A stretch of DNA of 64,000 bases from Paenibacillus alvei DSM 29 (GTDB taxonomy: Bacteria > Bacillota > Bacilli > Paenibacillales > Paenibacillaceae): assembly GCF_000293805.1 (NCBI RefSeq), contig NZ_AMBZ01000008.1, positions 1 to 64,000 of the forward strand, given 5' to 3'. Of the stretch, positions 1 through 11,200 are shown piece after piece. Each line of letters starts with the position of its first letter. The first letter of the stretch is position 1. Position numbers and translations under genes: made by a program. Below the pieces are notes generated by a model that was given only the letters and a program-made list of their open reading frames with translations, was not told the origin of the DNA and did no database searches.

Positions 1-3000
1 TTAGGTGTTAAGGTAATCGCTAGGCGCTCCACTTGCTGTTCGCTCGCTTGCGGTGTATACACGGGTTTAATCTCCGCGACTTGTTCATACCCTGCTAATA
101 CGTCTGACCAGTAAGACATCCCTTTTTCTTGATCCTGTTTTTCCAGCCATACGATATAATCTTCGTAGGAGGCCCGATCCTGCTTGTCCTTGATTACCTG
201 CTTCTTTAGATCAGCTGGCAAAGCCCCTTGTTGCAGCGCTTGATAGAGTCGATTGAACTCCCCGTATACCGCCGATAGACACCAACCATCCATAATAATG
301 TGATGGAAATTCCAGATCAATTGATAACAGTCTTTTGACAGGACGACGTGGTGTACACGCAATAACGAGTCTTGTGCAAGGTCAAAGCCTCGCTGGATTT
401 GATCGTGTGCGATTGCTTCCACCATTTCTGCCTGCACTGTTGCTTTTACTCCCGTGAGGTCCGTTCTTTCGTATTCCACTTCCCTCTCTCGGATCACGAC
501 TTGTTTGGGCCTCGATATATCTTTATGAATAATCGCCGTACGCAGCACTTCGTGCCGTATCGCAAGAAGTTTGAGTGCCTGCTTCACCATGTACTCATCG
601 GCATAGCCTTGCCCTATAAAAATATTCTGATTTCGATAGGCTGTCGATTCAGGTTCGGCGATGCTATGATATAGCATCCCTTTTTGCAGGGAAGTGAGTC
701 CGTATATTCGCTCGACCTGAGATGCACCACCGACTGCTTGTTGAATGACCGATAAATCCGTTCGGGTTAAATGCGCTGCCGGGTAGTCAGACGGTGTCTG
801 AACCGTTTCTTTTATCGCGATACAGTGGTCTTTTATATCAAGCAACGCTGCCAAGTATCGTTCACTAAAGGATTGCATCCTCTTACGGGATAGATAGGAG
901 CAGTTGTACCCGATCGTCAGCTGCAGCTTTCCATCCATGATGCCCCCGTTGACGATCATCTTGCGAAAGACGGTATTTTCAGCGGCTGATCCCTTGCCCG
1001 AACTAAAGAAGTGTAGTTTTTTACCCTTCGCTTCAGCGTCCATTTGCCCCATGTAGTTAAACATGACTTCAAGCGGCCGGACTGGCAATTCATCCTGTAA
1101 TAGACCGTATCCAAGGCCTCGGTTCGGGATTTGACGCAGCGTCTCTTTGGTTGTAATGATACTTTCTGCTATATCCTCATGACACGGAACCACGACTGGA
1201 TATATACTTGTAAACCATCCGACCGTCCGGTCAATATCGATCCGCTTATGAATCGGTTCCCTTCCGTGTCCTTCCATGCCTATCGTTACATCTCTTGCCC
1301 CTGTTAGTTGCTTCACAGCCATTCCCAGGGCGCTAATAAGCAAGTCATTGATCTCGGTATGATAGGCCCGACCTGCCTGGTGGATCAGCTGCTCGGTTTC
1401 TTTTTCATTTAAATGTATCGTGCAACTGTCATAACCGCTTTCTCCTGTCTGTTCGTCCATTCCAAGTTCCCCGGACTCCATCTGCGTGGCTACTTGTTCC
1501 CAGTACGCCCGTTCTTTCTGCAAGAGGTGGCTGTCCTTATATTTTGCTAACGCCTCCGCCCATGCCTTATATGACGCTGTCTTTGCCGGGAATCGGATCT
1601 TGGTTCCTTCTTTTACTTGCTGGATAGCTGTTCCGATATCTTCTTGCAGGATACGCCACGATACGCCGTCCACCACAAGATGATGGATCCCTACAAACAG
1701 CAGGTTCCCTTCACCCGTCCGGAACATCGCTGCCTTCACCAACGGCCCTTCTTCTAAGTTGATACTGCTGTGCAGTTCCGTACATGCCGCTTCCATGAGT
1801 GCTGCTGCTTGTTCTTCGCTAAAGTCATACACCTTTAGCTCATACGCTTTGCCGGCACTCCCCTTTACAATCTCTAGCTGACCTTCCCGGTAGACGGATC
1901 TCAGGATGTCATGATGCGCTATAAGAGCATCCAGCACTTCCCGAAGCTGCTTCTCATCTTCCAGATCAATCTCCATCAGCATGTCCTGATTGAAGTGGTG
2001 TGGCTTAGGAAGATTCCAGGACGCAAACTCTCTGACGATCGGCGTCAGCGGTACGAGGCCACTTACTTCAGCTTGCTCATACTGTTCCTCTAGGGCAGAC
2101 TTTTGTGCCGCATAGCTAATCGCCTCAACGGTATACTTTTGCATAATATCTTTGATCGCGATTTGATATCCTGCACTTCTTAGCTTCGACACGATCCGTA
2201 TCGCTTTGATTGAGTCCCCGCCCAGCTCAAAGAAGCTGTCCTGCGTGCCGACTCGCTCTACGCCCAGTACTTCACTAAAGATATGACATAGTTGCGCTTC
2301 AAGTTCGTTTTTCGGAGCCGTGTATTCCTTCTCGCTTACTGCCACGATCTCCGGCAGCGCCCGTTTATCCAGCTTGCCGTTTCGCGTCACCGGCAGTTGA
2401 TCAATCTGCATCATATATGCGGGCACCATATAGGCCGGCAGCACTTCCTCCAAGTCCCGTCTCACCGCTTGCAGTTGGACTTGATCTTTCGATATGAGGT
2501 AGGCAAACAGCGCTTTCTCTCCGTCATGGGTTTCCCGCACGATGACCGCCGCATCTTGGATTCCTTCCAGTTGCCGCAGCGCATTTTCCACTTCTCCCGG
2601 CTCGATCCGGAACCCCCTGATCTTCACTTGGTCATCAATACGGCCCAAATAGGCTATGTTCCCGTCCGGCAACCATTTGGCTAAGTCTCCCGACCGGTAC
2701 AGTTTTCCTTCCCCGTATGGATTCTCAATAAACTTCTCTGCGGTTAGTGCCGGAAGGTTCAAGTACCCTTTTGCCACACCGCTGCCTGCAATACATAACT
2801 CCCCAGGTACACCTATCCCGCATAGCTTCATGCCATCCATAATATAGATTTGCGTATTGCTCGTTGGTTTCCCAATCGGTACAGGATTGGGAATTTCACT
2901 CTCTCCATCGTATTCCCATCCCGTTGCCAATACTGTGCTTTCCGTCGGGCCATAGGCATTGATATATCGTGTACCGCTTCCTGCCTTTTCGATCATCTCC

Positions 3001-5207
3001 GCGTTTGCTGCCGATCCCCCAGTCGTCAGTACCCGCAGTCCGCTTATATCCGTCTGCAGATAGTATTGCGGCGGCAGCAACGTCAACGTGATTCCGTTTT
3101 TCTTGATAAAAGCGTTAAAGCTGCTCACATCCGATAGAACCGCTTGGGACACAAGGGTCAGCTTTGCACCCAGCAAAAGCGACAGTGTCATCTCCCATAC
3201 GGAGGCGTCAAATATATAGTTGGCAAACTGAAGCACGTTATCTTGCTGCGTCACTTCATACTTCTCCTGCAGGTAACTCCGCATCGCAACTACGCCGCTG
3301 TGCGCTAACATTACCCCTTTAGGCTGCCCCGTCGTTCCGGAGGTATAGATAATATAAGCCAAATCATCGGGACGATTGACTTGCTCCGGATTGTCGCTTT
3401 GCCCTTCCCAGAGCTTATCGTCCGCCAGATTAATCGTCGGCAGATCCGTTTCAATCGTAGCTTTATACACAAGCACTGCCTTTGGTTTGCAGTCATTTAG
3501 GATAAACTGCATACGCTCTGCTGGGAGGGTAGGATCGACTGGCACATACGCGCCACCTGCCTTGATGATGCCATACATCCCGGCAATCATCTCCACACTT
3601 CGCTCTGCTACGATTACCACGCGGTCATCCGGTTTAATGTGCAGTCTGCGAAGCGCCCATGCCACTTGGTTGATTTTTTGGTTTAATGCATCATACGTCA
3701 CATCGTTATCTTCATATACAACGGCGATGGCATCCGGGGTGTGAGCAACCTGCTCTTCCCATAATGCTGGAATCGTTTTATCCTTTGCATACGGTAAGCT
3801 CGTATCATTAAATGCACCTAGTATCTGTTCTTTCTCTTCCTCTGTTATGGTCTCAAGTTCAGACAACTTCATTTCTGGGGTGTTGACGAAAGAGAGTAAG
3901 ACAACTTGTAAGCGCAATAACATTGCTTCTATTTCCTTTGATCCATAGCGATTTGACGCATACTGCATCTGAAAACGCAAATACCCGTGTTCATAATTTG
4001 CGATTAAGACTAAATCATAATTCGTTTGCTCCCGATAAGTTTCTATATTTAACCCAAGTCCCTCACTGTGCTGTGTCAATAAAGTCTCATCAAGCTCATA
4101 ATTTTCAAAGGCATATAAATACTTGATCAACTCTGATTTTTGCTTCGTTAAACTCATAATCTGCTGTAAGGGACAATAAGAATAAGCTGTACTTTTCGTT
4201 CCTTGTAGCTGCGTGCTGTGCAAAACTTCTAAAACTATATCATCTTCTTTATACCTGATTCTTGCGGGAATCGTCACGATAAATGGACCCACAATCTTTT
4301 CAATTCCTCTAATTGGAACATGCCTGCCTGAAATTACCTTGCCATAAACAACATCTTTGGCACCTGTATACAATTGCAGTACAATTCCCCAGGCTGTTTC
4401 CACAATCGTATTCATCGTAATATGATGGGTGGCAGCGAGATTTTGCAAACTTGCCGTCTGTTCTTTAGATAATTTCATTTCACTCAAAGAAACGGTTTCC
4501 ACCGCTAATGGCGTTTGCTCCGTTGACTTTATGTCCGCTGCTCCATCATAGTCAGATAATAATTCTTCCCAATACGCAATGCCTTCATTAGCATTTTGCT
4601 GCTCCAGCCACTTTACATAATCTCCATATTTTTCGATTCTCTTCTTGTCAGTTTCCACTATCGACATGATAGATTGCAAGCTCTTTCCATGTTCAAGCAT
4701 GTCATAATACGTTTTGAAATCACTGAACAAAATAGATAAGCTCCAACCATCAATAATGATGTGATGAAAAGTCCATAACATCTTATATTGGTTTGCTCCA
4801 AAATGAACGAGCTTGACTCTTAATAAAGAATCGCGTTGTAGATCAAACCCGCGCTCCACATCAAGTTGCGCAATCATATCCATTTTATTGTTTCGTTCAT
4901 ATGCCGCAATATCCGATAAATCTATCCGTTCATATTCTATTGCCCGGTTCTTGAGTATAATTTGTCTCGGCACAGTCAATTTCTCAAATACGATGGAAGT
5001 TCTTAAAACGTCATGCTTCATCGTTACAAGTTGTATTGCCTCTTTTACCTTTTGTTCATTAATCAGACCGTTCAGTTCAAAACGATGCTGAACGACATAA
5101 GCGGTAGAATCACCATTCATCAGCTTATGAAACAGCATTCCTTCTTGTACTGGGGTAAGAGAATAAATATTCTCAATTTTAGAACCTAAAACCATTTTCG
5201 AGCTCAT
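1..5207 (-). CDS. Non-ribosomal peptide synthetase, C-A-T-E-C..., 3' end outside window
   Basis: This is the second NRPS of the left-hand cluster; its frame is still open at base 1, so about 1,735 residues are visible. The order is condensation (HHIIIDG near residue 152), adenylation (YTSGTTG near 623), carrier (LGGDSIKA near 994), epimerization (HHLVVDG near 1176, FNYMGQ further on) and a second condensation domain (HHIIMDG near 1638). The A-domain pocket reads D-A-W-L-T-G-A-V-L, which has no confident match but some likeness to Tyr-type codes. The start is the ATG at 5207, with GGAGGAG six bases upstream, only 26 bp after the previous NRPS. That NRPS ends in an E domain, so the first C domain should accept a D-residue. 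The A C-terminal part, carrier and E domain are nearly identical to two segments of the neighbouring NRPS. Synthetase role is certain; the substrate is not. Confidence 0.93.
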   Translation of the reverse strand, partial: MSSKMVLGSKIENIYSLTPVQEGMLFHKLMNGDSTAYVVQHRFELNGLINEQKVKEAIQLVTMKHDVLRTSIVFEKLTVPRQIILKNRAIEYERIDLSDIAAYERNNKMDMIAQLDVERGFDLQRDSLLRVKLVHFGANQYKMLWTFHHIIIDGWSLSILFSDFKTYYDMLEHGKSLQSIMSIVETDKKRIEKYGDYVKWLEQQNANEGIAYWEELLSDYDGAADIKSTEQTPLAVETVSLSEMKLSKEQTASLQNLAATHHITMNTIVETAWGIVLQLYTGAKDVVYGKVISGRHVPIRGIEKIVGPFIVTIPARIRYKEDDIVLEVLHSTQLQGTKSTAYSYCPLQQIMSLTKQKSELIKYLYAFENYELDETLLTQHSEGLGLNIETYREQTNYDLVLIANYEHGYLRFQMQYASNRYGSKEIEAMLLRLQVVLLSFVNTPEMKLSELETITEEEKEQILGAFNDTSLPYAKDKTIPALWEEQVAHTPDAIAVVYEDNDVTYDALNQKINQVAWALRRLHIKPDDRVVIVAERSVEMIAGMYGIIKAGGAYVPVDPTLPAERMQFILNDCKPKAVLVYKATIETDLPTINLADDKLWEGQSDNPEQVNRPDDLAYIIYTSGTTGQPKGVMLAHSGVVAMRSYLQEKYEVTQQDNVLQFANYIFDASVWEMTLSLLLGAKLTLVSQAVLSDVSSFNAFIKKNGITLTLLPPQYYLQTDISGLRVLTTGGSAANAEMIEKAGSGTRYINAYGPTESTVLATGWEYDGESEIPNPVPIGKPTSNTQIYIMDGMKLCGIGVPGELCIAGSGVAKGYLNLPALTAEKFIENPYGEGKLYRSGDLAKWLPDGNIAYLGRIDDQVKIRGFRIEPGEVENALRQLEGIQDAAVIVRETHDGEKALFAYLISKDQVQLQAVRRDLEEVLPAYMVPAYMMQIDQLPVTRNGKLDKRALPEIVAVSEKEYTAPKNELEAQLCHIFSEVLGVERVGTQDSFFELGGDSIKAIRIVSKLRSAGYQIAIKDIMQKYTVEAISYAAQKSALEEQYEQAEVSGLVPLTPIVREFASWNLPKPHHFNQDMLMEIDLEDEKQLREVLDALIAHHDILRSVYREGQLEIVKGSAGKAYELKVYDFSEEQAAALMEAACTELHSSINLEEGPLVKAAMFRTGEGNLLFVGIHHLVVDGVSWRILQEDIGTAIQQVKEGTKIRFPAKTASYKAWAEALAKYKDSHLLQKERAYWEQVATQMESGELGMDEQTGESGYDSCTIHLNEKETEQLIHQAGRAYHTEINDLLISALGMAVKQLTGARDVTIGMEGHGREPIHKRIDIDRTVGWFTSIYPVVVPCHEDIAESIITTKETLRQIPNRGLGYGLLQDELPVRPLEVMFNYMGQMDAEAKGKKLHFFSSGKGSAAENTVFRKMIVNGGIMDGKLQLTIGYNCSYLSRKRMQSFSERYLAALLDIKDHCIAIKETVQTPSDYPAAHLTRTDLSVIQQAVGGASQVERIYGLTSLQKGMLYHSIAEPESTAYRNQNIFIGQGYADEYMVKQALKLLAIRHEVLRTAIIHKDISRPKQVVIREREVEYERTDLTGVKATVQAEMVEAIAHDQIQRGFDLAQDSLLRVHHVVLSKDCYQLIWNFHHIIMDGWCLSAVYGEFNRLYQALQQGALPADLKKQVIKDKQDRASYEDYIVWLEKQDQEKGMSYWSDVLAGYEQVAEIKPVYTPQASEQQVERLAITLTP
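1001..2700. repeat. NRPS internal long repeat, copy A
   Basis: This stretch covers the E domain, carrier and C-terminal adenylation subdomain of the left NRPS. It is nearly identical at base level to 5517-7365 and 17668-19510. The match fades where the substrate-selecting part of the A domain begins, so the repeat excludes the specificity pocket. Boundaries are approximate, read by eye. Confidence 0.75.
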
Positions 5208-5233
5208 GTCTGCTCCTCCACCTTATAGTAGAT

Positions 5234-8200
5234 TTATTCTAGATCGAATAGCTCATTTATCACTTGGAGATCGTCCACAACCAAATCAGTGGCATCCGTA
5301 TCCGAGATCGTGATGGCAACCTCCTCCTGTGATGCACAAAATTGAATCGTAGCCATTAAACAATCATGGAATGTTTCAATAAATAGTTGTATCTTCTCAG
5401 CAGACAACTTGCTCTTGTCATAGACAATACTGAAATGCAACTGTTCTTTTAGCAAGCTTCCGTTAATATTGACTTTACGGTATACAATATTTTCATCCGC
5501 TGATCCCTTACCCGAACTAAAAAAGTGTAGTTTTCTCCCCTTCGCCTCAGCGTCCATTTGCCCCATGTAGTTAAACATGACTTCAAGCGGCCGGACCGGC
5601 AATTCATCCTGTAATAGACCATATCCAAGGCCTCGGTTCGGGATTTGACGCAGCATCTCTTTGGTTGTAATGATACTTTCTGCTATATCCTCATGACACG
5701 GGACCACCACCGGATATATACTTGTAAACCATCCGACCGTCCGGTCGATATCGATCCGCTTATGAATCGGTTCTCTTCCGTGTCCTTCCATACCTATCGT
5801 TACATCTCTTGCCCCTGTCAGTTTCTTCACGGTCATTCCCAGGGCGCTAATAAGCAAGTCATTGATCTCGGTATTATATGCCCGACTTGCCTGGTGGATA
5901 AGCTGTGCGGTTTCTTCCTTATTTAAATGTATCGTGCAACTGCCATAACCGCTTTCTCCTGTCTGTTCGTCCATCCAGAGTTCGCCTGCCGACATCTGCG
6001 CTGCTACTTGTTCCCAGTACGCCCGTTCTTTCTGCAAGAGGTGGCTGTCCTTATATTCTGCCAACGCCTCCGCCCATGCCTTATATGACGCTGTCTTTGC
6101 CGGGAATCGGATCTTGGTTCCTTCTTTTACTTGCTGGATAGCTGTTCCGATATCTTCTTGCAGAATACGCCACGATACGCCGTCCACCACAAGATGATGG
6201 ATCCCTACAAACAGCAGGTTCCCTTCACCCGTCCGGAACATCGCTGCCTTCACCAGCGGCCCTTCTTCTAAGTTGATACTGCTGTGCAGTTCCGTACATG
6301 CTGCTTCCATGAGTGCTGCTGCTGCTGGTTCTTCGCTAAAGTCATACACCTTTAGCTCATACGCTTTGCCGGCACTCCCCTTTATAATCTCTAGCTGACC
6401 TTCCCGGTAGATAGACCGCAACATATCATGATGCGCTATAAGGGCATCCAGCACTTCCCGAAGCTGCTTCTCATCTTCCAGATCAATCTCCATCAGCATG
6501 TCCTGATTGAAGTGGTGTGGCTTAGGAAGATTCCAAGACGCAAACTCGCTGACGATCGGCGTCAGCGGTACGAGGCCACTTACTTCATCTTGCTCGTACT
6601 GTTCCTCTAGGGAGGACTTTTGTGCCGCATAGCTAATCGCCTCAACGGTATACTTTTGCATAATATCTTTGATCGCGATTTGATATCCTGCACTTCTTAG
6701 CTTCGACACGATCCGTATCGCTTTGATCGAGTCCCCGCCCAGCTCAAAGAAGCTGTCCTGCGTGCCGACTCGCTCTACGCCCAGTACTTCACTAAAGATA
6801 TGACATAGTTGCGCTTCAAGTTCGTTTTTCGGAGCCGTGTATTCCTTCTCGCTTACTGCCACGATCTCCGGCAGCGCCCGTTTATCCAGCTTGCCGTTGC
6901 GCGTTACCGGCAGTTGATCAATCTGCATCATATATGCGGGCACCATATAAGCCGGCAGCACTTCCGCCAAGTCCTGTCTCACCGCTTGCAGCTGAACTTG
7001 ATCTTTCGATATGAGGTAGGCAAACAGCGCTTTCTCTCCGTCATGGGTTTCCCGCACGATGACCGCCGCATCTTGGATTCCTTCCAACTGCCGCAGCGCA
7101 TTTTCCACTTCTCCCAGCTCGATCCGGAACCCCCTGATCTTCACTTGGTCATCAATACGGCCTAAATAGGCTATGTTCCCGTCCGGCAACCATTTGGCTA
7201 AGTCCCCCGACCGGTACATCCGCTCCCCTGGTACAAAAGGGTTCGCTACGAATTTTTTATTCGTTAGTTCCGGCTTGTTGAGGTAGCCTCTTGCGACGCC
7301 AACGCCTGCCACGCACAATTCCCCGGGCACACCAATCCCGCATAGCTTGTCCCCATCTAGCATATAGATCTTCAGTGTAGGGAGCGCCTTTCCGACGTCG
7401 TTTACATCTAGCTCAATATCTTCTGCTGTGATCGCTTTATACGTGACATGGACAGTCGTCTCTGTTATCCCGTACATATTCACGATGTTCATCTCCGGAT
7501 ACTTCGCATGCCATGCCTTTAATTTCCCTACCTGCAGCGCCTCTCCGGCAAAGATTAGATGTTTGACGCACAGTCTCTCCCCTGCTTCTGCTAGCTCAAC
7601 TTGCATCAGATTATAAAAAGAGGATGGCACTTGGTTTAGTACCGTCACCCTTTTTTCACGTAGTATATCTAAAAAGGCGTAGCTGTCCTTTTTGGCGTCG
7701 TTAGGTATGACGACAAGGTGACCTCCGTATAATAACGCTCCATACATTTCCCATACCGATACGTCAAAGTTGTAGGCTGCAAACAGGCTCCATACATCCT
7801 CTTCATGGAAATCAAACGGCATGTCATCGTTTTTCATCAACCGGACGACACATTCATGTTCGATTATCGTTCCCTTTGGTTCACCGGTCGTGCCTGACGT
7901 ATATATGATATATAGAGCATCTTGCGGTGCGATGGATACATCCGGATTGGCTTCCAGCTCTGTTCTGTTTGGTACATCCGATATACCTGGTATATTCGCA
8001 TACAGATGCTCTATCGCATATATTCCTCCTTGCTGAAATGAAACTGTATGTTCTTTTCCTTGATTGACAAGAAGCAAGCTTGCACCACTATCCGACAGCG
8101 TATACTGGATACGGTCTTGCGGCGCCTCTGGATCGATTGGCACATAGACATATCCGGCCTTCACTACTCCGAGTATCCCGATGACCATATCGATATTGCG

Positions 8201-11200
8201 TTCTAACAGCAACGCTACCATCGTTTCGCCTTTGCCTGTTTCGTTCTCGGCTTTAGTAGCAAGCAGCCGATTGGCAACGATGTTCGCCTTCGCATTCAAT
8301 TCCGCATACGTCAGTTGCTCCGTCCCGCAAGATACCGCTATCCGATCCGGTGTTTTCTTCACCTGCGCCTCAAATAAGCTTTTGATCGATTCCTCGTGCG
8401 GATATTGGGTTGGCTTCGTTTGAAACGCACCTAGTATCTGCTCTTTTTCTTCCTCTGTTATCGTCTCGAGTTCAGATACCTTCATTTCTGGGTTTGCTGC
8501 ACATGACAATAATACACTTTGTATCTTTGACATAATATTGACAACGTCTTCTGCTGCCAGCTTTCTAGGATCATACAATACATCGACATGTAGCTGACTG
8601 GTATCAAGATACGCTTTAAACGTAGTCGTATAATTGGTTTGCTCCCGTCCACCCTCTACGGTAAACTGAAAAGCTGAAGTCTCACTTTGTCGCACTTCAT
8701 CCCATGTATCATCGTTATCGAATGTAAACAAAACTTTAACTAAATCGGTGTTCTGTTTGGTCAGTCGTTGTACTTTGGCAAAAGAACAATGTCCATGCTG
8801 ATCACTTAGTATCGCTTGTTCTTGCGTTTTTCTCCAAATATCGCATATGTGCATTCCATCATCACAACAAATACGAATTGGAATGGTGTTAACAAATATT
8901 CCGGCAATATGCTCTATCCCTCTTACATCAGCATTTCTTCCGGAGACCACCTTGCCAAAGACAACATCCTTTATGCCGCACAATTCCTGTAATACGATAC
9001 CTAAAGCCGTCTCTATCATCGTATTCAGCGTAATATTGTACGTTGCAGCCGTATTAAGAAGTTGTCTTGTTACATCAACAGGAAGTTTATGATTAATTCG
9101 CTTCATCTCGCTAGATGTTTCTTCAGGTTGACGGAGCGGCTTAATGTCAGCAGACTCTTCATAGTCTAGTAGGAGCTCTCTCCAGTATAGCAAGCTCCTT
9201 TCTTCATCTTGTTTTTCCAACCAGTTAACGAAATCCTTGAAATGTAAGCTCTTTTCCTTCTCTTCCTCTAACCCTTGCTCAAGCTCCACAACAGACAAGC
9301 CTTGTTGTAGCTTTTCGCATATTTGTATAAAGTCATTAAATATAACGTTGTCTGACCATCCATCCGAGATGATGTGGTGAGAACTCCAAATTAATTTCCC
9401 TTCTGTTCTACTTAACATGATATTGGTAACCCGTAACAATGCTTCTTGCTGTAGATCAAAACCCCGCTTCAGGTCAGAATCAATCCATGTAGAAATATGA
9501 GAAGCTTGTTCTGCACGATCCTTGTCCGACCAGTCCACAACTGCATATTCGATTTCACGACTTCGCAAAAGAAGTTGTCTAGATTTAGCGCCATGGTCAT
9601 ATACAATTGCAGTTCGCAGTACATCATGTCGTTTCGTTAGCAGTTTCAGCGCTACCTCAAACGTTTGTTCACTTTGATTACCGTTATAGTGATACACCAT
9701 TTGTGTAACATAGCTGGTTGATTGCCGATTCAGTAAATAATGGTATAAGATTCCTTCCTGCATCGGAGTTAGCGTATAAATATCATCAATATCCTCTTTA
9801 TCAGCAATGAACTCCTGAATCAGTCCTAATTCATCACTCGTCAAGTCATCACAGGAATAATCAGAAGCCGTCTTCACCGGTTTGTCTTGTACACAGCAAT
9901 ATCTAATAATATCGCTAAGTTTTTCCTTATATAATGCTGCAAAACGCTCTACGGTGTTCCTATTATATTTACTGCGGTCATAGCGGATTATAAAATGTAG
10001 CATATTCTGTACAATATACCCGTTCATATCAATTGCGCCTTCGGTACCATTCGAATTCGCTATACTCTTGTTGTTCGTAAACAGGGTAACATTCGACTCT
10101 GTATCCAACTGCCCTAAATAATTGAAGTAAATATCGGACTCAATCGCCAAATAATCACCTTGTAATAAGCCAAATCCCAACCCACGTAAAGGTACTTTCC
10201 TTAACATTTCTTTTGTATCAATAATACTCTTCCGTAAATCATCATGACACGAAACACGAATTGGGAACTTTACCGTAAACCATCCTATAGTACGATCGAT
10301 ATCCACTTTCTTGTGTATCGCTTCTCTTCCATGTCCTTCCAGACAAACCGACACTTTTGATTGTTTCGTCAGCGCATGAGTTGCAACACCGATTGCACTT
10401 ATAAGCAAATCATTGATTTCGGTACCAAACGCTTTTCCCGCTTGCCTTATAAGCTGTTCTGTCTCATCCTTACGGAACGTTATTGTCACGTCCTCATACC
10501 CATGATCATGCGGATCGTCGTCTATAAGCAGTTTCTCTTCCTGCATGGCTGCGATGATTGTATTCCAATAATTCGCTTGGGTAGTAATCTCGTTTGTGCT
10601 TTTATATTCTTCTAATGATTCCGCCCAGTCTTTAAAAGCAAGTGTTTTTGATGGTAACTTTATTTCCTTTCCGTCTTGAAGCTGCTGGAGAGCAGTCTCT
10701 AAGTCTTCAAGCAAAATTTGCCATGATACTGCGTCAATGACAAGATGATGAATACACAAGAAAAGATAATTGGCAGACTGGGTTTTAAAGAGTGCCGCCT
10801 TCATCAAAGGGCCTTTGTTAATATCCATGCTTTGATGAATTCCAGTGGAAGCGCTTTCAAACCACGCCGAACCGTTAAGATCCGCATGAACCTCAAACAC
10901 TTGTAACTCATAAAGTTTACTATCCGTACTACTTAAAATTGTCAGACTACCATCCCGGTAAATTGCCCGTAATATATCATGGTGAACAGCAACAGCTTGC
11001 AATGCTTCATGAATGTGCGTTTCGTTATCCGTTCTAACCGTCAAAAGAGCATCTTGATTATGATAGTTAGGATTAGAGTAATTTCTTGCACAAAAATCAT
11101 GTATGATCGGTGTATTCATGACCTGACCCGTAACTTCACCCTGATCGTACTGGATCTCTGATTCCCTGCCTACTTTGTATGCAATCTTTTCAACTGTGTA

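Noticed and set aside
5208..5233. Separate promoter for the second NRPS gene
   Set aside because: Only 26 bp separate the two NRPS genes and they hold just the ribosome binding site.
2292..7165. Plus-strand open frames such as 2292-2684 and 6809-7165 with similar sequences
   Set aside because: They lie opposite the NRPS repeats and resemble each other only because the minus-strand gene is duplicated; no ribosome binding sites or known domains.
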